Of a stretch of 64,000 nt of DNA, positions 31,843 through 43,539 are shown in pieces. The first letter of the stretch is position 1. Each line of letters begins with the position of its first letter. Both the position numbers and the translations under genes were made by a program. Origin of the DNA: Heloderma charlesbogerti (taxonomy: Eukaryota; Chordata; Lepidosauria; Squamata; Helodermatidae); the NCBI GenBank assembly GCA_026122225.1, contig JANEZZ010002706.1, forward strand, positions 1 through 64,000. The letters are read 5' to 3'. The notes under the pieces were generated by a model, which made no database searches, was not told where the DNA came from, and was given only the letters and a program-made list of their open reading frames with translations.

Positions 31843-32525
31843 AGTATAGAGTCTCCAACCTTTTTGGGCCCATGCACAAATCTGGCATTTTGTAAAAGTG
31901 CCCTGGGGACCATCATAAATTAGATTCACTAGGGGGTACGGAGCCAATCACAAAAATTTTGAGAGCACCCCCTTATCTGTGTTTGCTTGTGTGTGCATTA
32001 TTGTGCACACTGTATGCTACTCTGATTTCTCTCTTTGGCTCTTTTCTCTCTTCTCTGGCTCCACCCCCCCCCGGCTCTTCTTTCCTTCCTTCCTTCCTTC
32101 CTTCCTTCTCTTTGGTTCCTCTTTCTTCATCTCTCTGGCTGCTCTTCTCTCTCCCTCTCCCCCTGCCCCCCGGCTCCTCTTTCTTTCTATATCCCTGTAT
32201 CCCCATACCCATGTAAGTGAATGGAGCAATTTCTCCATTCATTTGCATGGGGCAGGGAACAGTCCCCCTGCCAAAAATCAGCTGGAGTAGGAGTGAAGGT
32301 CACCCCCTACCAAGGATCTTGTTTCTCCAAGGATCCTTGGTGGAGGCTGGACTTGGCCTCCTCCTAACCAATTTTTGGTAGGGGGGACTTCCCCACCCCC
32401 ATACAAGTGAATAGAGGAATCACTTCATTCACTTGCAGGGGGTGGGGGAATTGCTTGGCCAGGGGCCTCAGCCTGGCCTTGTGGGTGTAGTGGTGCTTTT
32501 GGGTGCTTCATTGAAGAACCCTGGT
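31843..32525. repeat. Possible MITE with repeated palindromes and (TTCC)n
   Basis: Two related palindromes (32212-32258 and 32402-32445) share the motif caagtgaatgg and its inverse ccattcacttgc in diverged form. A (TTCC)n run lies at 32083-32107. A third small inverted repeat is ccaaggatccttgg (about 32327-32341). The ends of the element are uncertain. Confidence 0.4.
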
Positions 32526-33372
32526 ATAGATATTCGTTCATTCTTTACTGGTGGGATTTCTTCAGCTCTTGTACAGTTCAGGATAACGTTTGGATCTACC
32601 ATTAATTTATATCTAGTGATAACATCTGTGTGGTATAAGATCTGGGTTAATACCGTGCACCTATAGCAGGTCCATCAGATATAGTAGAACTTGCTCTCTT
32701 CTCCAAGCATCCTCCAACATTGGCCAGGATTTACTGATATGCACTGCTTAAACTGGATCAGATTTATACTGCCTTCTGCTGACCAATTTAAACATGCTTT
32801 ATCTTTGAGGTACCTTGATAGTTTGTTGTTTATTCGTTCAGTCGCTTCCGACTCTTCATGACTCCATGGATGACCCCATGCCAGAGCTTCCTGTCGGCCA
32901 TCACCACCCCCAGCTCCCCCATGGTCGAGTCTGTCACCTCCAGAATATCATCCATCGATCTTGCCCATGGTCGGCCCCTCTTCCTTTTGCCTTCCACTTT
33001 CCCTAGCATCAGCATCTTCTCCAGGGTATCCTGTCTTCTCATTATGTGGCCAAAGTACTTCAGTTTTGCCTTTAATATCATTCCCTCAAGTGAGCAGTCT
33101 GGCTTTATTTCCTGGAGTATGGACTGGTTTGAGTTTCTTGCAGTTCAAGGCACTCTCAGAATTTTCCTCCAACACCACAGTTCAAAAGCATCTATCTTCC
33201 TTCGCTCAGCCTTCCTTATGGTCCAGCTCTTGCAGCCATAGGTTACTACAGGGAATACCATTGCTTTAACTATGCGGACCTTTGTTGTTAGTGTGATGTC
33301 TCTTCTCTGAACTATTTTATCAAGATTTGTCATTGCTCTCCTCCCAAGAAGTAAACGTCTTCTGATTTCTGG

Positions 33373-34541
33373 ATAGGGCACTGGATAGGGGTGAATGCTC
33401 CTTCCTTGTTCTCCTCGACCTCTCAGCAGCTTTTGATACCGTTTACCACGGTATCCTCCTGGACCGCCTGAAGGGGTTGGGCATTGGAGACACCGTATTG
33501 CGGTGGTTCCAGTCCTTCCTCTCCGGCAGGTACCAGAGGGTAGCACTGGGAGAGGAGATTTCGGACCCGTGGCCACTCACTTGTGGGGTGCCACAGGGTT
33601 CCGTCCTCTCCCCGATGCTATTTAATATCTGTGTGAAGCCGCTGGGGGCTATCATCAGGAGGTTTGGGGTGCGGTGTCATCAATATGCGGATGACACGCA
33701 GCTCTCCCTCTCGTTCAAATCTTCACCAAGCTTGGCCGTAGAATCCCTGTCCAAATGTCTGGAGATGGTGAGTGGCTGGATGGGGAGGAATAAGCTGAAG
33801 CTGAACCCTGACAAGACTGAGGTACTTTTGGTGGGAGACAAGAGGCTGGGGGATGCTGACCTGGTGTTGAATGGGGTATGGCTACCCTTGAAAGACCAGA
33901 TCCGCAGCCTGGGGGTCATTTTGGACTCCCAGCTGTCCATGGAAGCTCAGGTGTCATCTGTGAGTTGTTGATACAGCCGGACAGCGCTGTATCAACTCCA
34001 TCTGATACGGCGGCTGTGCCCCTTCCTTCCCGACCATCTGCTCCCATCGGTAGTACATGCCCTGGTCTCCTCTCATCTACACTACTGTAATGTGCTCTAC
34101 GTAGGGTTACCCTTGAAGACGGTTCAGAAGCTGCAGCTGGTACAGAACACGGCGGCTCGCCTGATTAAAGGCAGCCGCTGGCGAGATTACATCACTCCAG
34201 TGCTGAAGGAGTTGCACTGGTTACCAGTTGTTTTCCGGGCCAAATTCAAGGTGTTGGTTTTGACCTTTAAAACCCTATATGGTTCCGGCCCAGCCTATCT
34301 TAAGGAGCGCCTCCAGCAGCACCAGACAGGCCACTTAACAAGATCAGCCTCGGATGGCCTTCTCTCTGTCCCATCAGCCAGGACAGCTAGACTGGTGGGG
34401 ATGAGAGAGAGGGCCTTTTCTGTGGTGGCCCCCACTCTGTGGAACTCCCTCTCTAGGGAACTCCGCCATGCCCCCTCTTTAATGAGCTTTCTCCATGCAT
34501 TAAAAACGTGCTTGTTCAGGCAGGCATTTGGGGTGGGTTAG
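33373..34541 (+). pseudogene. L2 ORF2 fragment with one in-frame stop
   Basis: The frame runs from [19 protein letters not shown] through YADD (33684-33695) to a TGA at 33969-33971. It then reopens in the same frame to the normal C-terminus RQAFGVG. The stop lies in a 12-bp insertion absent from the copy at the left edge. Motif A reads DTVYH where the other copy has DTVDH. It is not functional. Confidence 0.9.
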
Positions 34542-34680
34542 GGTATTTTAGAAAACATTTTTATTTTAGAATTTTATTGTTTTAAACTGTTTAATTATAC
34601 GCTGTACATCGCCCAGAGTGGCTGGGTGACCAGCCAGATGGGCGATTAATAAATTTAATAATAAATAAATAAATAATAAA
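33373..34680 (+). mobile_element. L2 LINE, 5'-truncated, inserted antisense in BovB
   Basis: L2 homology begins at about 33375, equivalent to position 832 of the copy at the left edge, and ends in an aataaataaat tail. The flanks repeat atttctgg (33365-33372) and atttcctgg (34681-34689), a target duplication of 8-9 bp with one indel. Confidence 0.92.
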
Positions 34681-34869
34681 ATTTCCTGGCTGCGGTCAGC
34701 GTCTGCAGTAATCTTTGTGCCTAGAAATACAAAGTCTGTCACTGCCTCCACGTTTTCTCCCTCTATTTGCCAGTTATCAATCAAGCTGGTTGCCATAATC
34801 TTGGTTTTTTGAGGTTTAACTGCAACCCAGCTTTTGGAGTGATTTCCAAATCTGAATCCAAATTTCATC

Positions 34870-35720
34870 CTCTGTTCCAAGTCCTGTTCTCATAACTTAA
34901 TGATCTTGCTTCTGTTTTAAGGAAGTGAGAGGTAGCTGGTACTTAAGCGGTAGTAACACCTTTAAAAGATGTAATTATCTGGTTTATTTCTCAAAAGTAG
35001 TTGGATGTCTGTCAAACTGCTTGTTAAGAGATGGAGATCACAAGAATGGAAATACCTGGGAATAGGGAATTTTCTCCTCTTCCCTCTTGCATGATATTTT
35101 CTCATTAGTTAACATTTTACCTTTATGTAGGACTTTAAGTGAACCTAAACATCCTGTATTTGTGTCAACTTTTGAAGTTGCTAGTTTGGATACATTACAA
35201 ATGGAGATACTGAGAATATAGTTTGAGCCAAATGCCTTAGCTAGTAGTTCCAGCCCCTTAATGTAGTGGATATATACATACAGATTTTTCAAGAGCCTAT
35301 CTTGTTTTGGTACCCATATCATTTCTCCAAACGAGTGCCCTGCTAGAAAATAAATTCTTTCAACTTTCTGTTTTCCTGATTTTAAAAATAATAATTTTAA
35401 CGTTCAAGTCACAAAGCTCTAGCATTGAGGATTTGTTCAAAACCACAAACTAATTGATAATGGCAAAATGGCTGACAGACTTCTTCATCAGGGATAAATG
35501 GCTAGGGAGACTCACTATATACTCTGCTCTTTAGAACACAGCTATCAATGTAGCTCAGCTGTACTCTGCCTGGTATTAGGACTTCTAAACTTCAAGGGTG
35601 AGAGCAGATATTGGCAGTGTGGCAAAAAGGCACAGACTTGTCCCATTGCAGGAGTGTGTTGCTTTCATTGGATATCTATTCTGTGTAGACATGGCCAGAA
35701 GTTTGGTTCAGTGACTATGT
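34870..35720. other. Intron 1, no recognised element
   Basis: AT-rich unique-looking intron. The short open frames lack motifs. Confidence 0.4.
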
Positions 35721-35724
35721 GGTA

Positions 35725-35915
35725 CTTATTTATTTTATTTATTTGTTACATATGCATCCTGCCTTTACTCTGAGGAGCTCAGGGCAGCTTACATGGTCCT
35801 CCTCTCTATTTTATCCCTACAACAGCCCTGTAAGGTAGGTTAGGTTGAGACTCAGTGACTGGCCCAGAGTCACCCAGTGAGCTTCATGGCTGAGAGGGAA
35901 CTAGAACCCAGGGGG
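35725..35915 (-). mobile_element. tRNA-derived SINE with LINE-type tail
   Basis: The low end has tttattttatttatttg. The body is the inverse of caaccttacagggctgttgt and ggcccagagtcacccagtga, and the head side includes gaactagaaccca. It is the same family as at 15.2 kb. Confidence 0.65.
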
Positions 35916-36189
35916 TGTTTCCATGACAATGGAAGGAGAAGTGAATGGAGGAGTACCAGATTTTTAAAAAAGAATCAGCTTTGCTGTGCTTTGGTCCATG
36001 CAGGGCTCTATGAGCGAGTGCTCCACACCAGTAAAAAATCTTTTCACAGAACATACTTCGGGGCGGGGGAGGGGTTGGAGTGAACACCATCTGATTGGCA
36101 GGGGCTGCTCAACCAATAAGAGGATCCCCCCATCCCTCCCCCCTTTCTCCTTTCCCCTGAAGCTCCAGCTGCACCTGCATTTCAGGAGC

Positions 36190-36570
36190 AAGCCTCATTG
36201 ACCACAGTGAGAGTTACTTCCAAGTAGACAGACATATGCTTGTGTTGGGAAAGGGTGGGGGTGGGGAGAACACAAGGACGGGAAACCAGCACCCTTTCTA
36301 ACCCGATGCTGCTCAGGATCTCTATAACGAAGGTGTGAAGTAGTTGCTTAATTGGAGCCTCGAGATCATGCTTTACAGCCTTTAGGGAATTTGTGTTTTA
36401 AACTGTGCCATTTCAGTTGTGGGGGATCTCTGTAAATTCTGATGTGCGCATTTGGGAGACAAGCCTCATTGAGCACAGTGGGAATTACTTCTGAGTAGAC
36501 ACTAATTGGTTTGTGTTGGGAAACAGGGACAGGAAACACGCCTTGACTGGGGTCACAGTGAAAGGCACAC
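36190..36570. repeat. Duplicated block with TGAGTAGACA-type MITE text
   Basis: The text aagcctcattgaccacagtg at about 36190 and aagcctcattgagcacagtg at about 36460 begin similar stretches. Both continue through a ttactt-c-aagtagaca motif, then gtgttgggaaa. The two blocks lie about 270 bp apart in the same direction. Confidence 0.55.
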
Positions 36571-36739
36571 CCCTGGGCAGGGCTAACATACCCCAGGTAA
36601 ATGCGGGGGTTGGGGCACACAACAACTATACTTCCGAGAACCCAACTTGAGGAAAATAATCAGACTTTAAGCAGCCTCAGGAAATCCGTTTTTTTCGTCA
36701 TCAGCTCCAGGGTGGCTGCTGGATGGCCACAATGTCATG

Positions 36740-36850
36740 TATCCCTAATGACCTCAACATGCAGTCAGCTAGGAGTAAATCGCTGGTGGAAACACCCCGC
36801 AGGTCTTCCAAGGCCAACACTTTTAACCATTGCACCACACTGGCTCTCAA
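36740..36850 (-). mobile_element. tRNA-SINE head fragment
   Basis: The text cttttaaccattgcaccaca, ctggctctca is the inverse of the SINE head seen at 22.25 kb. Confidence 0.5.
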
Positions 36851-37139
36851 TTCTTTGGAGAATGTAAAGAGGAGGTGAGAATTGGTTTATTGGTAAATGT
36901 GTCTGAGGTGGCTAATCTGCCAATGGAAACTCTCCACATATCCTGAGCAATACTTTTGTACTATATTTGACAACAAATGGGTATTGAATGTAAGAAATAA
37001 GTATTTTAGGATCAAAAGAAAGGTCTGTTTAGACCAGCATTCTGTTTCTCACAGTGGCTAGCAGATTCTTTCCAGAAGCCTCACAACCAGGGTATGAAGG
37101 CAACAGTGAAACTACAGATGTGTGCAACTACGTGTTTTA

Positions 37140-37273
37140 GGGTGCAATCCCCTGCATGTTTAGACAGGAAAAAGTCCTACAATGCCCAGCATTCCCCAGC
37201 CAATCTGGCTGGCTGGGAATGCTGGGAGTTGTAGGACCTTTTTCTGTCTAAACATGCAGAGGAGTGTGGTCCC
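37140..37273. mobile_element. Harbinger-like MITE, 133-bp family
   Basis: The arms gggtgcaatcccctgcatgt, ttagacaggaaaaagtccta and the inverse surround ccagccaatctggctggctgg. The flanks are TTA (37137-37139) and TTG (37274-37276), a near-match to a TTA duplication. Confidence 0.75.
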
Positions 37274-37279
37274 TTGAAG

Positions 37280-39030
37280 ACTGTTCTGTGGCAGAAGTGC
37301 CTCAGATGTTGAGGTGAGAGAGGACCTTGGGTTGAAAACCTGCTCATCCAACTTTGCTGTACCACCATCACTGGTGCTAATCCCTGAGACATTTTTAACC
37401 AGATTATTTTGTGTATAATGGTTCCCATAGCTTGCCTGTTCTGATTTTTAAATTGTGTGATTACCATGAGGGAATAAAACCTGAATTTCTAGTATAGACT
37501 GTTAACAAAATATATCATTGTGAATTATTCAGAGCCCACATTCTCGCTCAGTCTTGGTGCCATTTATAAGTCTCTTAGTTCAAATGCTTGAGACACTTCT
37601 GCAAAACATTTTTTTTAAAGACAAATCTGAACCACTATCTATAAAACATGTTAAGAAAAAGAAATTGTCTGCCATAGATTTTGTAATGTCAAAGGTTGAC
37701 TTAATATGAATGCAGCAATGATTAATTTAAGATATTAAATCTATTCAGGCAAGAATGCATGTACATATTGTAATGACTTCCTTTTCTTACAATTAAAGTA
37801 ATTGGATTATATTTAATGAGTTATTTACATTTAATAATTAAGAAAAGACTTATCTTTCCAGTATTCCCTAAGTGCAACAAACGGAAGGGTGGGGGCACTC
37901 AGTACTGGAATATAATTAACAAGCCATAAGTTGAAACTGAAAGAGCTGATGAGCTGTTGTGGAAAAATCTGCTTTATTTCAGTAATTTAGAATTGCTTTT
38001 GAAAGAGCCGCACATAATTTAAAATCTGAATTATGGGAAACAGCTGATTGCTTCTAGAGACTTGCTTATATGACACAATTTTGGGTACATGTCCTGCAGA
38101 ATAGCAGTTAGCCATTCCTAGCTAGGTATAATGTGAGAGAAAGGAAACGGTATGTAAAGGGAAGATAAATTTGCTTCTCTTTGTATTTAGGAAGTGAGCC
38201 ACGCTTTTATAATCTAGGTCTTGTAAATTTTAAGTGTTGGGAAGACAAGGGTATTTCCCAGGTAGAGAAAGCAATAAACCAACCAGATGCAAATGAGAGT
38301 GAATAACCATCTTCAGATGTGTTTAGATACTGGAAATAATCCAGTTTGCAAAAAGATGCATTAAAGTCCTGCCTGCTCACAGACATCTATGTTAGTAATT
38401 TATGGAATGTTGTTGGGCATGGAGGAGAAAAAACTCATTTCTAATTTATGAATACTTTCTTGTCTGGTCACCTGGAGGGGTGTGGTGTGTGTTTGCCACA
38501 GGCAAGTGGCTATTTACAAGTTTTCTTAACCTCTTTGCAGCTGCTGTTGTGGTTCTCAAAGGCATAGGGTGGATTTAAGGATGAGCAATCATGTGCAGTA
38601 GCCTGCACCTGCCCCTGTGCCACGGGAATCAGGAGGATTTAATACATTTTTCCTTGACTTTGGAGGACTTACTATCTCACTTTAAGAATTAATCGCTTAA
38701 ACCGCAATCCTTTTAATGTCTACTCAGAAGTAAGCTTCACTGAACTCAGTGGGGCTTACTTCCAGGTAACTGTTAGAGGATTGCATCCATACAGTTAGCA
38801 TTTTCAGCTTGTATTCTTGCAGTGTTGTACGATAGAGGAGCGCAGATCACAGATCAGATGGGCAACTGAAACGCAGAACTGTTCTTGGACACACTGCAGA
38901 ATAATCTCTGGCTACCAGTGGGACTAGGCCGTAGTAAGTAGCTTCAGTCTCTAGTGGAGTAGAATTGAAAAATCCCTGGCTGACAACCCAGACATTAAAT
39001 TAGTTTTCCTATTTGATGTTGCACCTCAAC
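37280..39030. other. Intron 1, repeat-poor interval
   Basis: Apart from a diverged Harbinger-like arm pair at about 38700-38790 (ccgcaatccttttaatgtct and agaggattgcatcc), I recognise nothing. It is a candidate interval for conserved intronic regulatory DNA. Confidence 0.35.
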
Positions 39031-39041
39031 ATCTGGTCACA

Positions 39042-39450
39042 ATGGCCTGGGCCGCATGTAATGACAACCCACGATTTTTTAAAGTTTTGGGTTGTTGTGA
39101 ACAAGGCGGTATGCTCACCAGTTGCTCACACTGCAAGTGGCAACAGCTAAACAGCCCAAGGATGCTCAATCCCTGGGTTGTTTGCTGTGAAGTGTCAACC
39201 AGGAACTCTGGCTTGTCTCTCTCCCAAAAAGCCAGAGAAAGAACCCATTGTTTGTTCTTGGGTTATTTCTCTGGCTGTCAGGAGAGAAAGAAGCCAGAGA
39301 TCCTGGTTCACACATAACTCTAAACAAACCACAGATAGAAGGCCCGTGGTTTGTTTAGCAAGTGGGATCAGGCATTGTGCACCAGCACCCTGTCTCATTC
39401 GCAAGAACCCACAGTTTTTTTAAAAATGTGGGTTACATGCCAGCCAGCCT
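39042..39450. mobile_element. Large palindromic MITE
   Basis: The arms share atgtaatgacaacccacgat near the left and the inverse tgtgggttacatgcc near 39,428-39,443. The inner pair is agccagagaaagaaccc against gggttatttctctggct. It is related to the elements at 24.1 and 50.4 kb. Confidence 0.55.
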
Positions 39451-39459
39451 ATTAGTTAT

Positions 39460-41035
39460 ACAAGCAAAGATGGCATAAGCCAGTTAGCAGAAAGTTTGGA
39501 CTCCATGCACCTGTGTGGTCCAAAGCAGTCTTTAGAAGTGATTCTGTTTTGTTACTTGGAGTATTGTCACTAGCTTTGGGCGAATCGCTAACCGAGGCTG
39601 AGAGGTGGTATAGGTAACAAAAACAACGCTATGTGATATACAACAAGAGCATCAACTTCTTTTCTTTTCCCCTTTCCCTTGCTAAAATGGACTTACTAGG
39701 TGGTGATGGTAGAATATTGGTATTCATTAGTGCACATTTGGAATAAAATTAATTAGTGTACACACTGCACCATATTTATGCCCCAAAGATATCTGCTCTT
39801 AGAGCAGCTTCATTATTTTATGGGCATGTCTTAATACTTAACATCAGCAGAAACAGGGGTACTGAAATGTCAGAATGATGGAATGAGTGCCCTTTGACTC
39901 CTTGGCTATGTTTTGGGAAGCTGGCATTATGGCTTGCAACATGTATATCTGAGGAAAAATACTCATTCTGCCATTCTCCATGACAGTATAAGTAATGGGA
40001 ATGTTAACACTTGACACAAGTGTTGATGTCCAAAACTAACAAACAGTGGGCAAAGTGGCTGTTAATCACTCCTTGACCCAGTCAGTCATTAGCTTGTTGG
40101 CTGTCGTTCCTGTGGAAACCAAACTTGCTGTAATAAGTCTTGTTCCAGTGGATATAAGGTAGTTTTAATCTATTTCTCTAGAAACTGCTTTGGCTGCCTG
40201 AATAAGTGAAAACAACTTCCATGGTTGTTGCCCTCTGTAGCGGGTACTGGATTCTTTGTCCTTGCTTAATATAGAAAAAGGGGCAATAAGAATGAGCAAC
40301 CATTTCAGGCGAAAACAAGAAATGCTTTCCTGCAAGTTCCAGAAATCTTACAGGCTGATGGACATTGTTTATTGCACTTGCCCATTTTTAATTGGAGTTT
40401 TCTGTTCTGGGAATTAAACACTTGTCTAGCTAAGTTAGCTCTTTTCAAGTGTGTTAATGATTGGCATACATGTGAACTGACAGATTTTCCTACTGGCAAG
40501 CAAACTGCATTTTGTGTTCATCTCAGTTTCTAAAAAATATAATGGAAATGGTACACAGTCTCAGGACATTCTTGGGCATGCTCTGAAAAGTAACTGTAGA
40601 CGTGGCTTGTAGATCTAATCTCTAGTTGTTTTTGAAAGAGCAAATCCTAGTAGTGAACAGATTTATTCCTAAGAAAATGACTGAAGGCTAACTTCTGTGC
40701 CCATTCTTCACCATAATCAACTTCCAAAGAACCGAAGCCTTGGTAACACCTTCCTAGAATTTCTCAGAAGGTACAAACATTTGAAATTGGGAAAGCCATT
40801 TTGTGTTCAAATCTTGCAACAAGTTAAAAAAAACACACACGTGGCAATAAACATAGGGCATTCCAAATTGTCTCATCTCAACTTTTTCAATTATATATTT
40901 AATTTGCATTAAGTTAATGTAATATCAACTTTTATTCTTGGCTCTTACCATCATTACTCATGCTTTTAAGTTCATCTTCCATGTAAATACTTACATAGGA
41001 CCTTGCTTCCTCTCATTCTGATGAACTAGCAAATG
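39460..41035. other. Intron 1, no recognised element
   Basis: No repeat family or gene is recognised. Confidence 0.35.
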
Positions 41036-41041
41036 TAGCAG

Positions 41042-41170
41042 CTTTTCCCAACCTTGGGTCCCCAGTTGTTGTTAGGCTACAGCTGCCATCATCTCTGACT
41101 ATTGACCATGCTGGCTGGGGATAATAGAAATTGTAGCACAACGTCTAGGGACCCAAAGTTGGGAAAGGCT
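41042..41170. mobile_element. hAT-like MITE variant
   Basis: It begins cagcttttcccaaccttggg and ends cccaaagttgggaaaggct, around ctgactattgaccatgctgg. It is a distinct subfamily of the same palindromic group. Confidence 0.65.
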
Positions 41171-41174
41171 ATAT

Positions 41175-43410
41175 AGTAAGGAGCTTTACACAAGTACTTC
41201 ACGCATCCACCATCTGTAAATCCAGAATGCTTAGAGAATTTATTATATTAGGTTATGGATATTTCTTAATAAATAAACCATTTGGTATCTTGACATTTTT
41301 CTTTCCAAGCCTCTAGACTTCAGAAAAATGTCTGTACAGCTGATTCTTTCCATGGCTGTTATTCTGTTCTCTTCCTCTCCAGTTGTCCTTACCAAAAAGA
41401 GTATTTTTACAAAAACCTGGAACAGAATGAATAACAAAAATTATTAAATACTGAATATTCAGACCAGCAACTTTTTTTTTTACATCCCAGATCACCACTG
41501 AGCTACAAAAATATTTCCAGCTTGTGGGTATCGGGATGAGCAATAGCCTGGGATTTTCCTAGTGCTGCATTCAAGTGCATTGAGCCATGAGAATATTACT
41601 CTCCTCCTGGTTCTTTGGAGAGAAATAAAATCTGTTCCAAGGGAGTGGTAAAGGCCACACACAAGTAAATTATTCTTCCTGTGAGTAGGAAATGAGTGAA
41701 TTTAGGGTTGTCTTGTGGTGGATAGCTCTGCACAAAGCCTCTCTGGACTGTTGGGAAAAGAGGAACCTGCTAAAGCCCTGTAGCTGCCCTTTCCTACCAA
41801 TTATTATTTGGCTGCTAGCTATAGCTGGACTGTTAATGACAGATAACTCTGTGATATTTGGGGTGGTAGGAGAGAATAAATGCTCATTACAGGTGAAAAG
41901 GAATAATGTGTGGCATCATGTGGCAGTTGCTTCATAATCGTTACTCTTGTGCTGACTGCTGATGCTTCTCCCTTAGGTTGGTCTGTAATTGCTGTGCCCT
42001 GGATTTACAGCATTCCCTTCTTTGTGGCCACATCTGTGAATATTGCTCTGAGCCCTCAGCAAAACTTTCTGCTGAACATCCTTTTTTATTTTCTGGCCTC
42101 TGCATGTCTTTTAATTGTTTCTCCCTTACTTTTCAGATTTACGTAAAGCCAGCCCCTTCCTGGCTGTTTCACAGAGAAACTGTAACTGTTGAGAGAAGCT
42201 TGAAAACTTAAAGCTAGTTGCCTTAAGAGGTTGGAAGGAACAGTTGGCCTGTGTTGGCAGAATGCAATGAGACCTCTAACTCTGTTATCTGATGGGAATT
42301 TTAGATTTAATTATTGCCTTCCTCCCTTGCTTCCAAACCTTCTGCAGTGTCTAATTCACCTTTGGCCATTCTGAAAAGCTGTCCCTGAGGAAGTTATGCT
42401 GGAGGCTTGTTCTGGTTGGCTTTGCTGCATGGTTCTGTAAGGGGCGATGGGGGGAATTGTTGGTAACTAGATGCACTGTAGGTACTCTTACCTTGAGCGT
42501 GCAGGGTTCGATGTCATCAGAGTCATTGCAACAGTGTTTGGGTATGGATTCCAAAAAATTCCTGACTTTGAGAAGGGGTGGTTTGTTGATAAGAGACAGC
42601 CTATGTGGCATTACTAATTCTAAGATTTTTCACACAGATGGTGTCTTAAGAGATAACTTTTCACAATAAAATAACTGAAATTAGTGATTTCCACACATGC
42701 CTCTTTCCCCCTTCCCCTCTCCTTTAAATAACTGGTGAAACAGGCTCCTGATTTCCTCTAGAAACTTATCTGAAGCATTTCTTGCAGTTATGTTAGGGGA
42801 GGGTGGGGCATGTTGGCTTCCTTCCTTTCTGGGTTCACTGATTGCTTTCAAGTGTGTGTGGGGGGAACCTCAGTCATTTGGTGCAAAGGATTATTCATAT
42901 GAGGTGGTTATTCTGGGAGAGTATTTGTGATCTTTGATGATAATGGTCTAGTTTGTTCAGGAATATGACTGAGCATGTGTGTGTTTTTGCTCGTCTGTAC
43001 AGTATTATTCTATAATACTTTACTCACCCTCTGGGGCAAGTTAGTATTATGCTTAAATTGTTCCAGCCAAAACCCCCGCTTTGATACTCAAGTCCTTAGG
43101 GATCTTATGAGCACCTACTTGATAACATTTCAAACCCACCTTCTTAATAATGCCTGCATATGAGTAATGGCATGCTTGCTACAGCCAAATCTGTCACTGG
43201 TGCATTTTGTGCAAGTGGGAAACCTCTGCCGTGGCTGCTGTTATATGCTAGAAATGGCCAGTAAGCCATGTACATGGACCACAGCTCAGCCGTTTCTGCT
43301 TTCCGATACCTAAAATAAGCCACCTCTGGGGGATGACATCAGTATATGACTTGGGGTGTGGCCTGCTGCCACAAGGTAGAAAGACTGCTGTTTTAGGATC
43401 TGGGGTCAAG
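41175..43410. other. Intron 1, no recognised element
   Basis: Unique-looking intronic sequence. No coding or repeat call is supported. Confidence 0.35.
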
Positions 43411-43413
43411 ATC

Positions 43414-43533
43414 AGCCTTCTCCAGCCTGGTGCCCTCCAGATGTTTAGGACCCAAACTCCCAGTATTCCTGACCAATGCAAATGGGAGCTAAAGTCCAAA
43501 ACATCTGGAGGGCACCAGGCTGGAGAAGGCTGC
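43414..43533. mobile_element. hAT-like MITE, GCCTTCTCCAGCCTGGTG family
   Basis: The termini are cagccttctccagcctggtg on the left and its inverse caccaggctggagaaggctg on the right. The 37-bp arms are nearly perfect. No matching 8-bp flanks were found. Confidence 0.75.
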
Positions 43534-43539
43534 TATAGG

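Larger units (their letters stand above)
32822..34860 (-). mobile_element. BovB-like RTE LINE, diverged subfamily, split by L2
   Basis: The parts at 32822-33372 and 34681-34860 form one minus-strand element. The upstream part encodes KTKIMATSLIDNWQIEG, VTDFVFLGTKITADADRSQEI. The frame resumes after the L2 as RRRLLLGRRAMTNLDKIV, YGCKSWTIRKAERRKI and LKYFGHIMRRQDTLEKML. The C-terminus is HGVMKSRKRLNE. It is related to, but clearly diverged from, the BovB at 30 kb. Confidence 0.88.
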
